Position numbers and translations under genes: made by a program. DNA of 14,457 bases from Erythrobacter sp. (GTDB lineage Bacteria; Pseudomonadota; Alphaproteobacteria; Sphingomonadales; Sphingomonadaceae): the NCBI GenBank assembly GCA_013214365.1, contig JABSPI010000225.1, positions 1 through 14,457 on the forward strand, written 5' to 3'. This document shows positions 1-7,338 of this stretch, in pieces. Within the stretch, counting starts at the first letter, position 1; each line of letters starts with the position of its first letter. The notes beneath the pieces were generated by a model, which was not told where the DNA came from, did not search any database, and saw only the letters and a program-made list of their open reading frames with translations.

Positions 1-663
1 CGCCCGACTGACAGCGAGAGCGCCACCATGCGCAATTATGAATTGGGCCGCGAGGTTGCGGTGACGTCGCGGCGTCCGGGCGGTCTGGTGCGCTTGTCGG
101 TGGCGGTCGCAGTGAGCGAGACGGCTTTGCAAGCGGCCGCGCCCTTGACCGTGGAACAATTGCAAAGCCTGATCAGCGCCGCGGTTGGGGCAGATGAGGC
201 ACGCGGCGACAAGGTTCAAGTGGTGGTGAGCGCGTTCGAAGGTATCGATCAGACCCCGCTGGCATTTTACGAACAGAAATGGTTCGCCGATGTGATGCGG
301 CTGATCGCGGCCTTGATCGCGGTGGTGATGGTGCTGCTGTTGGGAGTGCGACCTTTGATCAAGCGGATGTGGCCGGCCAAAGGTGATGGAAAGGCCGATC
401 CGGCTGCCCCCGCTTTGCGCGATGAGGGCGGCTTTGAAACGGGTGGATCCGGTGGTCACATGGGCGTCGGACCCGGCGAACAATGGGGCATCAATGGTCC
501 GGCGCATCCGGACATGGATGCGCATTTCCCGCAAAAGGTTGAGCTCGCCCGGCAATTGGCCGCGAGCCAGCCTGACCGTGCGGTCGAAGCGCTCCAGCGT
601 ATGCTCGAATTGCCCGATCCGGGCGCGGTTTCGGTGCCTGCCAAAGGGAGCGCGGCGTCATGA
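1..663 (+). CDS. fliF: Flagellar MS-ring protein FliF, C-terminal part (5' end outside window)
   Basis: FliF forms the MS ring in the inner membrane, the base on which the rotor and export gate are built. The reading frame is open from the first base, so the ATG at 28 is internal and only the last 220 codons are visible. They begin with a periplasmic stretch containing RNYELGREV and RLSVAVAV, typical of FliF just before its second membrane span. A hydrophobic segment follows (about nt 289-357, ending GVRPLIKRMWP), then a Gly/Asp/Pro-rich cytoplasmic linker. The last ~40 residues are helical (KVELARQLAASQPDRAVEAL), matching the FliF tail that binds the N-terminal domain of FliG. The stop codon overlaps the fliG start in ATGA. 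Identification is firm; the true start cannot be seen. Confidence 0.93.
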   Translation, partial: RPTDSESATMRNYELGREVAVTSRRPGGLVRLSVAVAVSETALQAAAPLTVEQLQSLISAAVGADEARGDKVQVVVSAFEGIDQTPLAFYEQKWFADVMRLIAALIAVVMVLLLGVRPLIKRMWPAKGDGKADPAAPALRDEGGFETGGSGGHMGVGPGEQWGINGPAHPDMDAHFPQKVELARQLAASQPDRAVEALQRMLELPDPGAVSVPAKGSAAS

Positions 664-1718
664 CGTCAAACACGGCCAATAGCGGGGTTGAGCCCGCGCT
701 GGACAGCGAGGAGGCCGAGATGCGTGCGCCGGTCAACCGGGTGGACCGCGCCGCGGTGTTTCTGATGCTGCTCAGCGATGAGGAGGCGGCCAGCCTGCTT
801 GCCCGGCTCGAGCCCGATGAGGTCGAAAAGATCGGCAGCGCAATGTGCGCCATGGGCGAAGTCGACCACCATGCCATGACCGAGGCGCTGGCTGATTTTG
901 TCTCCGAAAGCAGCCGGCAAATGCTCGCCAAACAGGATCGCCAAAGCCAGGTGCGGACCATGTTTGAGCGCTCGCTTGGTCCGGTCAAGGCCGAGAGCAT
1001 GATGTTGCGGATCGAGCCCGAAGCGCGGCCCCGTTCGATTGAAATGGCGCGCTGGTTGGCGCCGCCTGTATTGGTCAAGCTGGTCGAGGATGAACACCCG
1101 CAAGTGATTGCGGCCTTGCTGTTGATGCTTGATCCTGAACCCGCGGCCCAAGTGCTCTCCAGTCTGCCTGAACAAATCCAGTCGCTGGTGGTCGAAAAGG
1201 TCGCATCGATCGGTCCGATTTCGCCCCAAGCGGTGAATATGATCGACCAATTGTTGTCGCAGCGCATCGGGGCCAATTTCGGCACCAATGCTTTGAGCGT
1301 GGGCGGCCCGCGCGAGGCAGCCAATCTGATCAATCTGGGCGCGAGCGATCTCAAATCCACAATTCTGCCCGCTATCGCGCAGCGCGATGCCGAGCTGGCG
1401 CAGCGGATCGAGGAGGAAATGCTGACCTTCGAAATGCTGTTCGAACTCGATCCGAAGACGATGGGCCGCTTGCTGCGCGATGTCGACAACGATGCGTTGA
1501 TCGATGCACTCAAAGGGATCAGCGAAGAGGAACGCGAATTCTTCTTCCGCGCCATGTCGAGCCGCGCCGCCGATGGCATTCGCGACGAGATCGAAATGCG
1601 TGGCCGTCTGGCCCGCAGCGAGGTCGACACTGCTCAGCGCAAAGTGATCGAGATCGCCCGTTCGCTGGCCGATCAGGGCGAGATTGTGCTGGGAGCTGAT
1701 GATGGCGAATTCGTCTGA
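660..1718 (+). CDS. fliG: Flagellar motor switch protein FliG
   Basis: FliG is the rotor protein of the C-ring that contacts the stator and sets rotation direction. The 352 residues match the usual FliG length (~330-350). The N-terminal domain (about 28-120) binds FliF. The middle domain carries the EHPQ motif at 145-148, the FliM-binding site. The C-terminal domain contains ALKG, SSRAADGIRDE and a DxGEIVL-type end. By eye alignment to the E. coli torque helix, K285, R302, D309 and E310 match K264, R281, D288 and D289, while the position of R297 is A318 followed by R319. The start is ATG 660, overlapping the fliF stop, with AAGGGAG at 644-650 nine bases upstream. It overlaps fliH by about 17 bases. 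Confidence 0.97.
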   Translation: MTSNTANSGVEPALDSEEAEMRAPVNRVDRAAVFLMLLSDEEAASLLARLEPDEVEKIGSAMCAMGEVDHHAMTEALADFVSESSRQMLAKQDRQSQVRTMFERSLGPVKAESMMLRIEPEARPRSIEMARWLAPPVLVKLVEDEHPQVIAALLLMLDPEPAAQVLSSLPEQIQSLVVEKVASIGPISPQAVNMIDQLLSQRIGANFGTNALSVGGPREAANLINLGASDLKSTILPAIAQRDAELAQRIEEEMLTFEMLFELDPKTMGRLLRDVDNDALIDALKGISEEEREFFFRAMSSRAADGIRDEIEMRGRLARSEVDTAQRKVIEIARSLADQGEIVLGADDGEFV

Positions 1719-2463
1719 TTGGATGGCCGTGTTGAGCGGCAATGCGCCGGATGCAGCGGGCCGCTTACACGGTCACGAACCGGCTCCTGAGCCGGGCTGG
1801 ATCGCGGCGCTGCGTGCGCCGGCAGATTTCGTTGAAGGTGTGAATTTCGCCGCTCTTGATGCATTGGATCGGCCTGACGCGGCGCAGGGCGCGCGGGCAG
1901 TGCCGGCGTCACCCGCCGCGGCGCGTGCTGCACACACCCAAAATGTCGGTCTAGACCCGCTTGAGCAGGCGTTTGAGGACGGGCGCGCGCAAGGTTACAC
2001 CCAAGGCTATAATGCGGGGCAGGCCGAAGCTCAGGCCGAAGCCCAAAAGCAGGCCGCAACCGAACAGGCCGAGCGTACCGAGAAAGACCGTGCAGTGCAG
2101 GTTCTCAGGCTCAATTTGCGCAGCCTCGATCAAGCCGCCAGCGATGCTCTCGCTGCCGAACTGGCTGATACAGTGGTGACTTTGTGCCGCCACGTGCTCG
2201 CAGATTTTGCCACCGATCCGCAGATTTTGCTGGCCCATTGCCATGAGGCTGCGAGCCGCTTGGGCACCGGTATCTCGCAATGCAAGCTGCACCTGAACCC
2301 TGATGACCTGGCCGCTTTTGATCCGGCGGTGCTCGAACAATGGGATGTCGTCAAAGACGATACAATGGCGCGCGGCGCCTTACGGTTTGAAGGGGTTGAT
2401 GGCGCGGTCAGCCATGGTCCCGATGATTGGGCGAGCGCGATTGCCGCGGCCATTCGCGGGTGA
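1702..2463 (+). CDS. fliH: Flagellar export ATPase regulator FliH
   Basis: FliH is the cytoplasmic stator-like partner that holds the ATPase FliI and links it to the C-ring and export gate. I chose ATG 1702 (253 residues, MANSSDW) because GGGAG at 1691-1695 lies 6 bases upstream. ATG 1699, ATG 1723 and TTG 1684 are alternatives. An early Trp (W7) recalls the N-terminal Trp residues by which enterobacterial FliH docks to its partners. A Gly-x3 repeat follows at G94, G98, G102 and G106 (GRAQGYTQGYNAG), a hallmark of FliH helix packing. Next comes an Ala/Glu/Gln-rich helical stretch, then the C-terminal FliI-binding domain with LHLNPDDLAAF and GALRFEG. It lies between fliG and fliI as in most flagellar operons. 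Confidence 0.92.
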   Translation: MANSSDWMAVLSGNAPDAAGRLHGHEPAPEPGWIAALRAPADFVEGVNFAALDALDRPDAAQGARAVPASPAAARAAHTQNVGLDPLEQAFEDGRAQGYTQGYNAGQAEAQAEAQKQAATEQAERTEKDRAVQVLRLNLRSLDQAASDALAAELADTVVTLCRHVLADFATDPQILLAHCHEAASRLGTGISQCKLHLNPDDLAAFDPAVLEQWDVVKDDTMARGALRFEGVDGAVSHGPDDWASAIAAAIRG

Positions 2464-3830
2464 ATGCGATGCGCGATGTGATGGAACTTGAATTGGCCCG
2501 ATTTCGCAGCGCCAATCCCGCCGCCGGTCCGGTGGTTCTGGGCCGGGTGGTGGCCTGTGATGGCGGTTTGGTTGAGGTCTCAGGCCTGCCTTTGCCGATC
2601 GGCTCGCTCGGCGCGATTGCGGGCGAGGACGGGGCGCAGGCTTTGGCTGAGGTGATCGGGTTTCGCCATGGCCATTCGCTGATGATGTTGTTGGGGGATA
2701 CGCAATTGTTGCAACCGCGCGCCGTGGTGCGCGCACTGGGGTCGCCCGGGATTGTGCGGGTCGGCGATGGCCTATTGGGGCGCGCGGTCAACGCGCTGGG
2801 CGAACCGATCGATGGTGGCCCTGCGCTTGATCTTTGCGACAGCTGGCCGCTGGCGGGCAAACGCGATGGTGCGCTGGAACGCGCGCCGGTGGTCGAGCCT
2901 TTCGATAGCGGTGTGCGCGCGATCAATGGGCTGACCATGATGGGAATTGGCCAAAGGCTGGGCGTGATTGCCGGGTCGGGGGTGGGCAAATCGGTCTTGA
3001 TCGATTGCATTGCCGGCCATGCCGTGGCCGATGTGATGGTGGTGGCCCTGATCGGAGAGCGCGCCCGCGAAGTGTCCGATTTTGTTGCACGGCACATGGC
3101 CGATGTTCAACGCGGGCGGATCGTCGTGGTTGCGGTGCCGGCCGATCACGCGCCCAATCTGCGGCTGCGCGGGGCCCAATATGCCAGCGCCATCGCCGAA
3201 CATTTCCGCAGCCAGGGCAAACGCGTCGTGCTGGTCCTCGACAGCTTGACCCGGGTGGCGCATGCGGCGCGCGAATTGGCCTTGATGTTGGGCGAGCCCG
3301 GCGCTGCGCGTGGCTATCCACCCAGCGCTCTGGCCGCGATCACCAAATTGGTTGAACGCGCGGGCAATTCGGCCCGCTCGGGCGGCGCGGTGACCGGGGT
3401 TTACACGGTTCTGGCCGATGGCGATGACACCAATGATCCAGTGGTCGACACCGCGCGCGCGATTTTGGATGGCCATATTGTTCTGTCGCGCGACCTGGCC
3501 CAGCGCGGCCATTATCCCGCGATCGATGTGCCCTCCTCGCTCAGCCGGGTGATGGATGATGTCGCCGACCCCGCGATGCGCGATGCCGCGCGCGAAGTGC
3601 GCGCTTTGATCGCCGCGCGCGAGGATAGCCGCGAATTGGTTATGATGGGTGCCTACCGTGCGGGGGCCGATCCGGTGCTTGACCGCGCGCTCCACCACAC
3701 TGCGCGTATCGATGGCTTTCTCCATCAGGCGCGCGGAGAGGCGATCGGGCTGGCCCAAAGCATCGCGCAATTGCAGGATTTGGCGCAAACCACCCGGACC
3801 ATTGACGCGCCCGGTGCGGACGATGCGTGA
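2460..3830 (+). CDS. fliI: Flagellum-specific export ATPase FliI
   Basis: FliI is the F1-beta-like ATPase that hydrolyses ATP to release substrates from chaperones and load them into the flagellar type III export gate. With GTG 2460 as start (GTGA overlap with the fliH stop) it has 456 residues, close to E. coli FliI (457). ATG 2469 is an equally possible start. Walker A is GSGVGKS at 172-178 (K177). The catalytic Glu is in GERARE (E200). Walker B is VVLVLDSLTR with D261. The alpha/beta ATPase signature PAIDVPSSLS lies at 353-362. An N-terminal beta-barrel region contains LPLPIGSLG. The C-terminal helices have the YRAGADPVLDRAL pattern typical of FliI. It overlaps fliJ by 8 bases. All catalytic elements are intact. 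Confidence 0.97.
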   Translation: MNAMRDVMELELARFRSANPAAGPVVLGRVVACDGGLVEVSGLPLPIGSLGAIAGEDGAQALAEVIGFRHGHSLMMLLGDTQLLQPRAVVRALGSPGIVRVGDGLLGRAVNALGEPIDGGPALDLCDSWPLAGKRDGALERAPVVEPFDSGVRAINGLTMMGIGQRLGVIAGSGVGKSVLIDCIAGHAVADVMVVALIGERAREVSDFVARHMADVQRGRIVVVAVPADHAPNLRLRGAQYASAIAEHFRSQGKRVVLVLDSLTRVAHAARELALMLGEPGAARGYPPSALAAITKLVERAGNSARSGGAVTGVYTVLADGDDTNDPVVDTARAILDGHIVLSRDLAQRGHYPAIDVPSSLSRVMDDVADPAMRDAAREVRALIAAREDSRELVMMGAYRAGADPVLDRALHHTARIDGFLHQARGEAIGLAQSIAQLQDLAQTTRTIDAPGADDA

Positions 3831-4275
3831 GGCGCGTCATCTGGCGCTTGCGCGGCGGCAATTGCTGCTGGCGCAAATGGCCCGGCGCGAGGCAATGGCG
3901 GCTTTGGCCGATGCGGTTGCGCACGAAGGACGCAGCGCCGCACTGGCCGTGCGCAGCGCGCAATTGGTCGAGGAATACAGCGCTCGGCCCGCCCCGCATA
4001 TGGCGCAGGCGCTGCGCGAACAGGCGGCCTTTGTCGGCTCGCTGCAGACCATCCAAGAACAGGCCGGCCGTGCCCATGACGATGCGCGCGACCAGTCGCA
4101 ATGGCAATCGCAAGCTTTGGCCGCGGCGCAATCGCGCGCCGAGCGGATGGAGGAGCGCACCCAAAAGGCGCACCGCGCGCTCGAACAGGCGATCGAACGC
4201 CGCGATCCACCCGCCATGGGGCAGATGGCACGCAAGTTGCAGCATACACCGCATGAGCCGGGTGAACCGGGATGA
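3823..4275 (+). CDS. fliJ: Flagellar export protein FliJ
   Basis: FliJ is a small coiled-coil protein that sits in the FliI hexamer like the F1 gamma stalk, contacts FlhA and helps chaperone escort. No single motif proves the call. It rests on position directly after fliI (8-base overlap), size (150 residues; E. coli has 147) and composition: nearly all helical, rich in Ala, Arg, Gln and Glu, with heptad-like spacing over about residues 5-135 and no membrane segment. The start ATG 3823 gives MREARHLALARRQ. No clear Shine-Dalgarno is visible, so translation is probably coupled to fliI termination. The frame is open further upstream, but an earlier start would lie well inside fliI. The tail is Pro/Gly rich. 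Confidence 0.85.
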   Translation: MREARHLALARRQLLLAQMARREAMAALADAVAHEGRSAALAVRSAQLVEEYSARPAPHMAQALREQAAFVGSLQTIQEQAGRAHDDARDQSQWQSQALAAAQSRAERMEERTQKAHRALEQAIERRDPPAMGQMARKLQHTPHEPGEPG

Positions 4276-4289
4276 ATTTACGCACACCA

Positions 4290-4305
4290 GCGCCGAGCCC
4301 GGCGC
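4290..4305 (+). other. GC-rich 6-bp hairpin in the fliJ-fliK gap
   Basis: GCGCCG (4290-4295) and CGGCGC (4300-4305) form a perfect stem with a 4-base AGCC loop, in the longest intergenic stretch of the operon (4276-4336). No T-run follows, so it is not a classical terminator. It could be an mRNA processing or stability element, or chance in GC-rich DNA. Confidence 0.3.
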
Positions 4306-4336
4306 GCCCAAATGTTAAACCAAGGATTGAAACTTG

Positions 4337-5812
4337 ATGCCAATATTGCCTGACATGTCGCTCGATGGCGCTTCCAGTTCCGCTGTAAAACCGGCGCGGG
4401 CCGGGGGTGATGGCGAGCTTGGGCGGCCCGGCCTTAGCGCTGAGCAAGCGCCGGAATTCAGCGATGTTCTGGCCGGATCGCAGGCCGATTTGGAGCAGCA
4501 TCTGGATGAAAAGCACGGCGGCGGCGGTGAATCTGCCACAGCTTTGGATGCCGGCTTTGAAACGGGACGAGAAACCAGCACAAGAACCGGCCGGCTTCCT
4601 GCCGATGCACCCCTATCGGACCGTGCAGCGATTGCGCTCGATACAATCGGGACAACGGGCCCGGCAATGGTCAGATCAACAGAGATCCGCGCGGGTGAAC
4701 GCGCAGGGCGCGGGCCGGAGCGCAGTGCTGCGTCCCATTCCGCTACCGATCGCAGCGGCAATCGGCTTGGTCCTTTTGCCGGCAAAACCACGCCGCCAGG
4801 CGGCAAGCCGGTGCCGGTTATTGAGATCTGGGATCGCCCTTCGACCGGTTCGGAAAACGGCGGTGCCGACGAATCGTCCACTGCGCCTGCCAGGGTCGCC
4901 AGAGGCACTGTGCCATTGGAGGGCCCTGGTCTGCGGCCCGGCTCTTCCGACTTGCCCGGCGCGCAAACGGCACGCGGCTTAATGTCTGGTTCCGTTCTTG
5001 GCGCGCCATCGGGTGCTGCACCCGCCGCCACTGTTTTGGCGGGCGATGCCGCACTCACACCCGCGCCCACACCCGAGCGCACCCCTGCGCCCGTTCCGGG
5101 CCCCGTGCCTACCCCCGCGCCTTCCTCATCGCCGGCCTCTGGCTCTGCTAGAAGCTCGCTCGCGATTGCGTCCGACCCCGCATCTGGGGCGGCGCCATCG
5201 CCCGCGCACACCTCTGCCAATGCCTCGGCACACGCGACCACCGCCCCAGCCACACCCCCCGCCGCCGCCCCGGCCGCACCAGCATCTGCACCCGGTTCAG
5301 TTTTGGGTGAGGCGCGGCTTGGAGCGCAGATGGAAAGCGCGATCGAAAGCCTTGCGCAAACCCGCGAGGCGGGGCGCGATGCGCGGCCTGAGCTCAATCT
5401 GCGCCATGGCGAATTTGGTGCAGTCAAAGTGCAATTGGCGGTGGCAGGCGGCGATGTCCGCGCAACGCTCAGCGCGCGCGATCCCGGCTTTGTGCCCGCA
5501 ATGCACGCCGCCTTGGCCGAACGCGGCATAGTGGCGGGCACTGAGGCTGCGTCCACCCATACATCGCGCGGGCAGGACCAATCCTCCGCCCAATCGCACA
5601 CGTCTCAACAGCAATCGGGCCAACAATCGGGCCAATCTTCTGGCGGGCGCTACGGGTTGTCCCCGGGGGGCGATCAAGGATCGTCTCAACCATACTCAGA
5701 GCAAAGCGGAAACCGTGACGATGAGGATCGATCGCGCGGACCGCAGGCCGCAGCCCCAGATGGGGTTGATGCCGACACAATGCGAGTGCGACGCGGCGGT
5801 CTGTTCGCGTGA
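4337..5812 (+). CDS. fliK: Flagellar hook-length control protein FliK
   Basis: FliK is a secreted molecular ruler. Its extended N-terminal part measures the hook, and its C-terminal domain acts on FlhB to switch export from hook to filament subunits. From ATG 4337 (AAGGA at 4322-4326 upstream) it has 491 residues; TTG 4334 is also possible. Most of it is low complexity, with a Pro/Ala/Thr-rich segment around nt 5050-5290 (PAPTPERTPAPVPGP). A compact C-terminal domain at about residues 350-405 follows the FliK Flg_hook pattern: ELNLRHGEFGAVKVQLAVAG, then RATLSARDPGF and a helix ending LAERGIVAG. A Ser/Gln/Gly-rich tail of ~85 residues follows. Position between fliJ and fliL agrees with the call. 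It is longer than E. coli FliK (~375 aa), which is common for this variable protein. Confidence 0.88.
   Translation: MPILPDMSLDGASSSAVKPARAGGDGELGRPGLSAEQAPEFSDVLAGSQADLEQHLDEKHGGGGESATALDAGFETGRETSTRTGRLPADAPLSDRAAIALDTIGTTGPAMVRSTEIRAGERAGRGPERSAASHSATDRSGNRLGPFAGKTTPPGGKPVPVIEIWDRPSTGSENGGADESSTAPARVARGTVPLEGPGLRPGSSDLPGAQTARGLMSGSVLGAPSGAAPAATVLAGDAALTPAPTPERTPAPVPGPVPTPAPSSSPASGSARSSLAIASDPASGAAPSPAHTSANASAHATTAPATPPAAAPAAPASAPGSVLGEARLGAQMESAIESLAQTREAGRDARPELNLRHGEFGAVKVQLAVAGGDVRATLSARDPGFVPAMHAALAERGIVAGTEAASTHTSRGQDQSSAQSHTSQQQSGQQSGQSSGGRYGLSPGGDQGSSQPYSEQSGNRDDEDRSRGPQAAAPDGVDADTMRVRRGGLFA
5612..5635 (+). repeat. Perfect 12-bp tandem duplication in fliK tail
   Basis: The unit CAATCGGGCCAA occurs twice back to back (5612-5623 and 5624-5635), in frame, encoding a repeated Gln/Ser/Gly segment (QQSGQQSGQ) in the disordered tail. 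It looks like a recent slippage duplication that keeps the frame. Confidence 0.8.
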
Positions 5813-5842
5813 TGATGTGCCGCAATAGGGGAGCAAGACATT

Positions 5843-6421
5843 ATGGCCGAGACTGACGACCAAAACGCCGCACCGGGCAAAAAGGGCGGTGTGCTCAAAC
5901 TGGCTTTGGGCGCGCTTGTGCTGCTGGGTGTGGGCGCGGGCGGCGCCTATGGCGCGTTTGCCGCTGGTTTTGTCGGGGCCGATCAGGACAGCGGGCCCGA
6001 CACCCCCGATTACGTGCGCAAGGGTGAGGCCGACCCCTACCCTTTGCCGTCGAGCGAAAAGGATGACGCCGAGCCGATCGTCTATGGCGAAGGCGGCAGC
6101 GAATACCGCACCGCCTATTACAGTTTTGATGAAAGCTTCACCTCGAACCTGATCGATTCCCCGGCGTTGATCCAGGTTGAATTGGCGGTCTCGACCCGGC
6201 GTGACGGGCGGGTATTGCAATGGGTGGCGAACCACGAAATGTCGATCCGTTCGGCGATTTTGGCGCAATTGGCGGCAACCTCAGAGATCGAGGTCTATTC
6301 GGTTGAAGGCAAACAGGCGCTGGCCCAGCGTTTGACCGATGCCACCAATCAGGTGCTCGAAGAGAATGAAGGGTTTGGCGGGGTCGAAGCGGTCCATTTT
6401 CAAGGGATTTTGGTCCAGTGA
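5843..6421 (+). CDS. fliL: Flagellar basal body-associated protein FliL
   Basis: FliL is a single-span inner-membrane protein that surrounds or stabilises the stator units near the basal body. The 192 residues show a short cytoplasmic N-terminus with a KKGG basic patch, one membrane helix at about 17-44 (LKLALGALVLLGVGAGGAYG), an acidic periplasmic linker and a C-terminal domain of the FliL (stomatin-like) pattern. That domain contains LIQVELAVSTR, MSIRSAILAQLA and an end in VHFQGILVQ. The start ATG 5843 has a strong AGGGGAG at 5827-5833, nine bases away. This is one of the few junctions in the operon with an independent ribosome site. The stop overlaps the fliM start as GTGA. Confidence 0.93.
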   Translation: MAETDDQNAAPGKKGGVLKLALGALVLLGVGAGGAYGAFAAGFVGADQDSGPDTPDYVRKGEADPYPLPSSEKDDAEPIVYGEGGSEYRTAYYSFDESFTSNLIDSPALIQVELAVSTRRDGRVLQWVANHEMSIRSAILAQLAATSEIEVYSVEGKQALAQRLTDATNQVLEENEGFGGVEAVHFQGILVQ

Positions 6422-7338
6422 ATTTGGCTCAAACCTCGCCCGAGGAATTGGCCGGGGCGCGCCCGGTGGCGCAGCATTGCGCCGAATTGACTGCCAATGG
6501 CCCACAACCCGAAGAACGCAGCGAACACCTGCGCAGCTGGTGCCGCGATCTCGGGCTGGAATTGGCGGGCGAGCTCGAACAATTGTTTTCCGGCGGCAAA
6601 TTGCAAGTCAACGTGTCGCAACCCGAAATGCTTGCCGGGCGCGCTGTGTTCGAGAAAATCGGACCGGTGGCGGTCAATTGCCTGCTGCGCTGCGGCGCGC
6701 GGGGGCAAACCGCTTTGCTCTCGCTCGATTGCGCCACCGCGATTGCACTGACTGATTGTTCGTTTGGCGGCGAGGGCCAGATCCCCGATCAGATCCCGCC
6801 GCATTTGCCGCGATCAGCCGCGATGTTGGTGGAAAAATTCGCCGGCACAATCGCGCAAGTGATCACCCAGACCAATGGCACCGCTGAACGCAAATGGGGC
6901 GATGTGCTGGTGCGCAGCGAAAGCGTCACCCGCCTCAAACCGTTCGATCCGGCGGCGCAGATTGCGCTGTTTGCGCTCACTATGATCAAGGATGGCCTCG
7001 CTCAATGGGAGGCCTCGATTGCGATTGCGACCGACCAGCTTGACGATTTGCTGCCCGGGATCGAGGCCAAGGGCGCAGGCGCGCCGCGGCGCAGCGGGCC
7101 CAGTGATCCGATGACCAGCGCCTTTGCCGCAATGCCGGTGCGCCTCGAGGCGATTTTGGGGACGTTCGAGCTGACTTTGGCACAGCTCGACCGGCTCCGC
7201 CCGGGCGATACGATCCCGCTCACCATTGCGCGCGAATTGCCGCTTTTGGTGGATGATCAAGTGCTGGCGCGTGGCCAGATTGGAAATGTGGACAACGCTA
7301 TGGCGCTGCGCGTCGTGCGGCTGGAACGGAGTGTGTGA
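6418..7338 (+). CDS. fliM: Flagellar motor switch protein FliM (divergent, short N-terminus)
   Basis: FliM is the central C-ring protein that receives phospho-CheY and relays it to FliG. The 306 residues hold a CheC-like middle domain with the conserved SFGGEG at 115-120 and a C-terminal SpoA domain at about 239-304 (MPVRLEAILGTFELTLAQLD, then LARGQIGN). The start is GTG 6418, overlapping the fliL stop. In this frame the nearest upstream stop is TGA 6367-6369, and no ATG, GTG or TTG lies between, so the N-terminus cannot be longer. The protein begins MNLAQTSPEELAGARPVAQ, without the LSQAEIDALL-type CheY-binding motif of classical FliM, and is ~25 residues shorter than E. coli FliM (334). The call is firm from domains and position; the divergence is real. 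Confidence 0.9.
   Translation: MNLAQTSPEELAGARPVAQHCAELTANGPQPEERSEHLRSWCRDLGLELAGELEQLFSGGKLQVNVSQPEMLAGRAVFEKIGPVAVNCLLRCGARGQTALLSLDCATAIALTDCSFGGEGQIPDQIPPHLPRSAAMLVEKFAGTIAQVITQTNGTAERKWGDVLVRSESVTRLKPFDPAAQIALFALTMIKDGLAQWEASIAIATDQLDDLLPGIEAKGAGAPRRSGPSDPMTSAFAAMPVRLEAILGTFELTLAQLDRLRPGDTIPLTIARELPLLVDDQVLARGQIGNVDNAMALRVVRLERSV

Noticed and set aside
28..663. ATG 28 as the start of a small stand-alone protein
   Set aside because: The frame is open to the window edge, and the sequence is the interior of FliF, so this Met is internal.
491..1742. Long open frames (358-379 codons) on the - strand opposite fliG
   Set aside because: They mirror a well-supported gene. Their translations are low-information (Ser/Arg- or His/Gln-rich), have no family motif, and follow from the shortage of stop codons in GC-rich antisense frames.
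2772..3788. 338-codon - strand frame opposite fliI
   Set aside because: His/Arg/Gln-rich shadow of fliI with no domain and no ribosome site; fliI carries all ATPase motifs.
4315..5601. 428-codon - strand frame opposite fliK
   Set aside because: Ala/Gly/Pro/Ser-rich complement of the fliK low-complexity region; the + strand frame has the FliK C-terminal domain, correct position and ribosome site.
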